Origin: Acidobacteriota bacterium
GTDB lineage: Bacteria > Acidobacteriota > Blastocatellia > Pyrinomonadales > Pyrinomonadaceae
NCBI GenBank assembly: GCA_963169175.1
Contig: CAUJFK010000082.1
Coordinates: forward strand, 1 to 9,575
Direction of reading: 5' to 3'
DNA length: 9,575 bases
In this document: positions 5,714-9,575 of the stretch, in pieces
How positions within the stretch are numbered: position 1 is the stretch's first letter
Layout of the letters: each line of letters starts with the position of its first letter
Program-made: the position numbers and the translations under genes
The notes under the pieces: model-generated
What the model saw: the letters and a program-made list of their open reading frames with translations, nothing else
What the model was told of the DNA's origin: nothing
Database searches by the model: none

Positions 5714-6598
5714 TCACTTGTGCCCGTTCCGTGCGAACATCATTATTTTGCGGATCATTTCAATATTTTGGGGGTTTCCCCCGCCCGCCTCAGCCACGCG
5801 GAGAGCTTCAAGGCCCAATTCGATGTAGATGTCCTTTTCCGCTTCAAGGCCAACCTTATCAAACGCATCCAGGTGGCGCGTCACGGCGTCAACGTCTGAT
5901 CTCGCAAACGGCCCGGTGAGTGCCGCAGGGATCAACTGTTCCGCCAGATTTGCAACTGAGCTTTTGATAAGGGGCAGCAGGATATTCCTTGCTTCAAAAG
6001 GCGCAATTCCGCAAGCCGTTAGGGTCTTGACGGCGGTCGAGATAAGAGCGACCAAATGACCGGAGGCAAGTACAGCGGAGGCATGATAGAGCGGCTTGAA
6101 CGCCTTATCGATAAAAAACGCATTTCCACCAAGGGCAGCGGTGATATTGCGTGCGGCTGCGGTCGCGGACTCGTCGCCCTCAAGGCAAAAATACGCGCCT
6201 GAGAAATTATCGGCACCGACGACAGGATCGCTGACAGAAACAAGGGGATGGATCGATCCGGTCGCGATCCCGCCGGATGCGGCTGACCTGAGAACGTCCG
6301 ACGACAAAGCCCCGCTCGCATGGAGCAGAACCGAGCCGGACTTTATCTTCGGCGCGATCTGATCGGCAATGCCGGGCAGTTCCGTGTCAACGGCCGTAAG
6401 CAATACGATCTCGGAGTTCAGACTATTGATCCGTTCAAATTGGATAATCTCGGGAGGCGGTTCAATTGCAGCAACGATCTTCTGTGCCGGCCGGGCCGTG
6501 CGATAAACAAGGCTTTCGACCTCAAACCCGGCTCGCGATATGGCGATCGCAAGTGCGCCGCCCATCCGCCCAACGCCTATGACCGTGACTGTATTCAC
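5714..6598 (-). CDS. Rossmann-fold / DUF2520 dehydrogenase-like protein
   Basis: The 294-residue protein has an N-terminal NAD(P)-binding Rossmann domain. It begins TVIGVGRMGGALAIAISRAG, with GxGxxG at 8-13, followed by LLTAVDTELPGIADQIAP and LLHASGALSSDVL. A middle motif, GSIHPLVSVSDP, leads into the all-helical DUF2520 domain, with LYHASAVLASGHLVAL and LTGPFARSDVDAVTRHLDAF. This pairing (Rossmann-like PF10727 plus DUF2520 PF10728) resembles ketopantoate and pyrroline-5-carboxylate reductases, but the substrate of the family is not settled as far as I know. The start is GTG (6598-6596). No Shine-Dalgarno precedes it, while a TATATT box lies seven bases upstream, so the mRNA may be leaderless. 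It is the first gene of the minus-strand block, 20 bases ahead of the Fur-family gene. The link between the two may only be shared transcription. Confidence 0.92.
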   Translation of the reverse strand: MNTVTVIGVGRMGGALAIAISRAGFEVESLVYRTARPAQKIVAAIEPPPEIIQFERINSLNSEIVLLTAVDTELPGIADQIAPKIKSGSVLLHASGALSSDVLRSAASGGIATGSIHPLVSVSDPVVGADNFSGAYFCLEGDESATAAARNITAALGGNAFFIDKAFKPLYHASAVLASGHLVALISTAVKTLTACGIAPFEARNILLPLIKSSVANLAEQLIPAALTGPFARSDVDAVTRHLDAFDKVGLEAEKDIYIELGLEALRVAEAGGGNPQNIEMIRKIMMFARNGHK

Positions 6599-6605
6599 AG
6601 GTTTG

Positions 6606-6634
6606 AATATAGTCGAAGTCGCAACGGGTTTCTA
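6606..6634 (-). promoter_or_regulatory. Predicted promoter of the DUF2520-fur block, giving a leaderless mRNA
   Basis: On the minus strand TAGAAA (6634-6629, four of six matching TTGACA) is followed after 17 bases by TATATT (6611-6606, five of six matching TATAAT). The expected start of transcription falls on or one base from the GTG at 6598, and no ribosome binding site is present. The two observations fit each other. Confidence 0.4.
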
Positions 6635-6722
6635 GGTGCTTGCGTTTGATTCGGCAATAGCCGTTGTCGTTAACCACGGTAAGAAGACGAAAAAGAGGAA
6701 GGGGGCCCGAACGTTTTGAGAG

Positions 6723-9575
6723 CTACACATTCAGCAGTATCGGATCGTCTGCGTGTTCGGCGGTGTTGACCTCACGAAAGCTTTGAGCCGGATCGGCGGC
6801 CTTCGGCTTGGCGGCAGAATCAGCACGAGAAGAATCTGTGCCTCTCGGCGCATGATCGGAAAGTACGGCCACAAGTATCTTTAGTTGAAGATCATTGAAC
6901 CGAGGTATCTCACGTCCCGACCTGAGTGCCGCCGCCACTTCGCGGCACGCAGCTTCAAGCCCACCGTCATTTCCTTCTTCTGAAAGCTTTTCTATAGACC
7001 GCGCCAGGTCTTCGCCATTCTTTGCGAGAATGCGGCGGAAGGACGCCAGTCCGGCACGGAGATTATCAGTCAGTGCGGAAGGCAGCAGCTCAGCCTGCGC
7101 GCTTCCGTTGAGAGAAAAGCGGCAATTGCAATAGGGCTGAAGTTCAAGAAGCGGCCGAGGATCGACGGTACATTCAAGACCTGCAAGTTCAAATCGATAC
7201 CGGGCAGCAGAAGCTGCAAATCGCTGGTCGAACCCGGGCAATTTCGAAAGGATGTCGAATTCTGCCCATTCTTCGCTTTTCAGGGTTTCGCTAAGCTTTG
7301 CCTTTCTCTCCGGCGAATTCATCACTTTATTGTGCCGGGCCTCAAAATGTTCGGTGTAAGCACGCCTGAACGTTTCCCATGCATATCCCAATGCCCTGTT
7401 CAAATTTTCATTTGGGTCGGCCGATGTCGCGTCGATCAGCGACAACACGCGGTCTCGCATCGCCTCTACTTCTTGCACGTCGGTGACCTCGCTGGCCGCA
7501 AGATAAGCACGGGCCTCCTCCCTAAGAACGGCAGTCCTGACAAAGCTTGCTAAAGTATTGAGTTGGCCTTCAACCTCAACGTATTCTGCCTCGGATCCGC
7601 CGAACGCTTCGCTGATCCGTTCAAGGCAATCTTCCAGCGGGCTTGCGGCCGCAATCGCTTTCTTGATCGTTTCCGCAACCGACCCGAACGTGCTTGTTGC
7701 CCGGGCTGCTAATCTCCATACCCTGACATTCAAAATGTCTTCCGGCAGTTCCTGAAATCGCTCCAAGGTCCGGGCGTTCTCCCATTCACGTACCCAGTTC
7801 CCGAATGCTTTTGTCAGCGTCTCGCGGTCGGCAGGTAGATTGAGCGATTCAAAAGGTTCTTCTTTGACAAAAAGTTTGGCCCAGCGCTTAAGGCTTTCGC
7901 TCGATGCCGAAGTTTCAACCGGCTTCGCGACACCGAGAATATCTTCCCAGATGATCTTGAGGTCCAGCGAACGCCTGTTGATCCTGTTCCCCGATGTTGT
8001 TACGAATTCAACGTATCGCTCCGCAACCAATGCCGTGATCAGCATTTGCTGCGCAGCCAGGCCTAAGCCGTACGGCGGCCTTTGAAGCACCGAATGAACA
8101 TCCGAAAGCCGGACTGGCCCATCGCCGGCGGCCTCGACCAATCCAAGTACTTCACGTGAGATCGGCAGAGAGCCAAGCCTTTCATGCGATTCCGGGACGA
8201 ATGACGTGCCCTCAAGCTGGACCAGGCCGAGCGGGAATGCAAATGTTTGCGCCCGGCTTTGCACATCAGCAAGTACGCGGCGTGTGCCGTTGTACACGTC
8301 CGTTACGATAGAAGCTACATCGTCCGTTTCTATCTCGCGTGTAAAATAGGGGTGCGACGGGTACCGGCTCTCGAACAATGGTTCGAGCATCGATGCAAAG
8401 ACGTCCGACAGCGACTGAGCAGCGCGTGCTTCCTCAGTAAAATTGTAGTCAAATCCATCGATCGTTAACTGGCCGTCCTCGAGAAAGCTCCGGGTCAGTA
8501 TCTTCTCGGCCGCCATCGAATGCGCGTGGACGGACGCCCTGATCTGCTCGCTGTATTTTTCGCGCAGGTCGGCATTTGAAATGAGAACAAAATAACTTCG
8601 CAGTTTATCGATCTCATCGGGCCGGAGCGGGTCCGGCTTCCAGATAACGCGTGCGATGTCGCCGGTATCCAGCGGATGGCCTTCGCTGCTTCCGTCGAGA
8701 TGTATCGCTACCTGCCAGTCAGTCCACGGGGCGAATGCCAGGTCCGAACTTCCCGGCCATACGATCACGCCCTTGCGGCGTGCTCCGCGCCAAATAAGGT
8801 CAAGCTCGATAACGCCTTCTTTCTGCTCGGAGCCATCGCCGGCGGGGGCCGCTTCCGGAAACCGCTCCTGAAAAACACGGCGGAGAACACTCGGAACCGT
8901 TTCGGCCGAAACCTGCATAACGGCTTCGGTCAACGCGTTATTGAGATTCTCCTTACTGCTGACCTTAAAGCTGTACCGCGGCTCGAGCCCATCCTCCGAG
9001 ACAATCCGAAAATCGTTCGGCAAGGCTTCCGAGAACGTCCGCAGCAACTCGTCGACCGTTGCGATCGCGCGATCAGGATCAGATTCATCAAATATCAACT
9101 CAGACGCGCAAATATCGCTCGCCGTTCCGCCCTGGCCATCGAGCGAAAGCAGCAGCAAAGCCTTTAGGATGAGCTTTGCCTGCAGCCGCTGCATTACCGG
9201 TATCTTGTTGACTACCGTCGAATTTATTGTGTCGTAAGCCGCAAAGGCTTCCTGAAGATCATCGATCTTCCGCAGGCCGTTCTCAGCGTTGTCATAAACC
9301 TCGTCGAGCGCGATCAGCGAATTGGCTGGGCGGCCGAGTATCTTTTCGCCCGCCTCAGATGCAAACCCAAGCAAGGCGAAATCGTGCACATAAAGCCGGA
9401 CATACGGTGCGACCTCAAGGATCGCGGGATGCAGCGGATAGAGAGCAGCGAACTTCTGCTCGCTCCAGCGGAAACTTGGCAGGACCTCACGAAAATAGCC
9501 GTAAATATCGTGCAGGATCGCCTGCTTCTGGCTGTCTTTTGGAAAAACATGGGCGTTGACACCCTGGTAGAAATG
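6723..9575 (-). CDS. Very large protein, C-terminal 950 residues; possibly a BrxC/PglY (DUF6079)-like P-loop protein
   Basis: The frame is open from the right edge to TAG (6725-6723): 950 residues with no internal stop. A GTG at 9389 is not the start, since conserved-looking sequence continues upstream to the edge, including FRWSEQKFAALYPLHPAI (YPLHP at 9440-9426). Other marks are a hydrophobic helix, LQAKLILKALLLLSLDG; RYPSHPYF (8366-8343); and PPYGL (8078-8064) before a winged-helix-like stretch. The last 400 residues are charged and helical. No Walker A or B motif is visible, so any ATPase part lies outside the window. The motif order recalls BrxC/PglY-type proteins of BREX/Pgl phage defence, and more loosely DUF499-type ATPases. 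This is from memory of motif style, not a search. No membrane segment or signal is visible. The DUF2520 gene follows after about 125 bases with no clear terminator, so the two are probably separate units. The coding frame is certain; the family is not. Confidence 0.45.
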   Translation of the reverse strand, partial: HFYQGVNAHVFPKDSQKQAILHDIYGYFREVLPSFRWSEQKFAALYPLHPAILEVAPYVRLYVHDFALLGFASEAGEKILGRPANSLIALDEVYDNAENGLRKIDDLQEAFAAYDTINSTVVNKIPVMQRLQAKLILKALLLLSLDGQGGTASDICASELIFDESDPDRAIATVDELLRTFSEALPNDFRIVSEDGLEPRYSFKVSSKENLNNALTEAVMQVSAETVPSVLRRVFQERFPEAAPAGDGSEQKEGVIELDLIWRGARRKGVIVWPGSSDLAFAPWTDWQVAIHLDGSSEGHPLDTGDIARVIWKPDPLRPDEIDKLRSYFVLISNADLREKYSEQIRASVHAHSMAAEKILTRSFLEDGQLTIDGFDYNFTEEARAAQSLSDVFASMLEPLFESRYPSHPYFTREIETDDVASIVTDVYNGTRRVLADVQSRAQTFAFPLGLVQLEGTSFVPESHERLGSLPISREVLGLVEAAGDGPVRLSDVHSVLQRPPYGLGLAAQQMLITALVAERYVEFVTTSGNRINRRSLDLKIIWEDILGVAKPVETSASSESLKRWAKLFVKEEPFESLNLPADRETLTKAFGNWVREWENARTLERFQELPEDILNVRVWRLAARATSTFGSVAETIKKAIAAASPLEDCLERISEAFGGSEAEYVEVEGQLNTLASFVRTAVLREEARAYLAASEVTDVQEVEAMRDRVLSLIDATSADPNENLNRALGYAWETFRRAYTEHFEARHNKVMNSPERKAKLSETLKSEEWAEFDILSKLPGFDQRFAASAARYRFELAGLECTVDPRPLLELQPYCNCRFSLNGSAQAELLPSALTDNLRAGLASFRRILAKNGEDLARSIEKLSEEGNDGGLEAACREVAAALRSGREIPRFNDLQLKILVAVLSDHAPRGTDSSRADSAAKPKAADPAQSFREVNTAEHADDPILLNV

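Noticed and set aside
6652..6663. Hairpin CGGC-AATA-GCCG as a terminator for the large gene
   Set aside because: The stem is only four base pairs with no T run on either strand, and it is too weak to call.
9387..9389. GTG as the start of the large right-edge protein
   Set aside because: The frame is open to the window edge, and the upstream 62 residues include YPLHP and look conserved; the true start lies outside.

Overview
The window looks like ordinary chromosome from a free-living, Gram-negative-type bacterium. Coding regions are moderately GC-rich and genes are packed into two convergent blocks. The gene mix is an Nramp-like carrier, an MscS-like channel with a cyclic-nucleotide domain, a Fur-family regulator, a DUF2520 protein, and an RHS/YD fragment beside a 21-bp heptad-type tandem repeat. 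That mix made me think of Acidobacteriota (Blastocatellia-like). This is a low-confidence impression, because no marker gene is present.

Left edge (1 to about 790): a minus-strand reading frame runs off the edge and encodes a short RHS/YD-repeat-like stretch. It has no believable start and is probably a broken or truncated end. It is followed by about 600 bases without a convincing gene. That stretch holds a 21-bp tandem repeat (eight clear copies plus a decayed copy at each end), an inverted copy of one unit about 100 bp away, short CGAAAC-type motifs on both sides, and a possible promoter for the next gene.

Plus-strand block (793-3619): an Nramp-superfamily carrier whose metal-site motifs differ from the Mn/Fe type (DPGN is replaced by DASG, MPH by TPF). 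Ten bases later comes an MscS-superfamily channel with a C-terminal cNMP-binding domain. Together they look like a two-gene ion-transport operon.

Minus-strand block (6598 to 3624, transcribed leftwards): a Rossmann/DUF2520 dehydrogenase-like protein, a Fur-family repressor, a ferredoxin-fold protein that keeps only three of the four cluster cysteines, and a small two-TM protein with a TPR-like segment. Gaps are 20 bp, a 1-nt stop/start overlap, and 31 bp. This looks like one operon, and its first gene may be leaderless. The two blocks converge with only 4 nt between stop codons.

Right edge (6723-9575): the C-terminal 950 residues of a very large minus-strand protein. Its short motifs (YPLHP, RYPSHPYF, PPYGL) and layout resemble the large P-loop proteins of the BrxC/PglY (DUF6079) type found in BREX/Pgl phage defence. 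The ATPase part and all neighbours that could confirm this lie outside the window.
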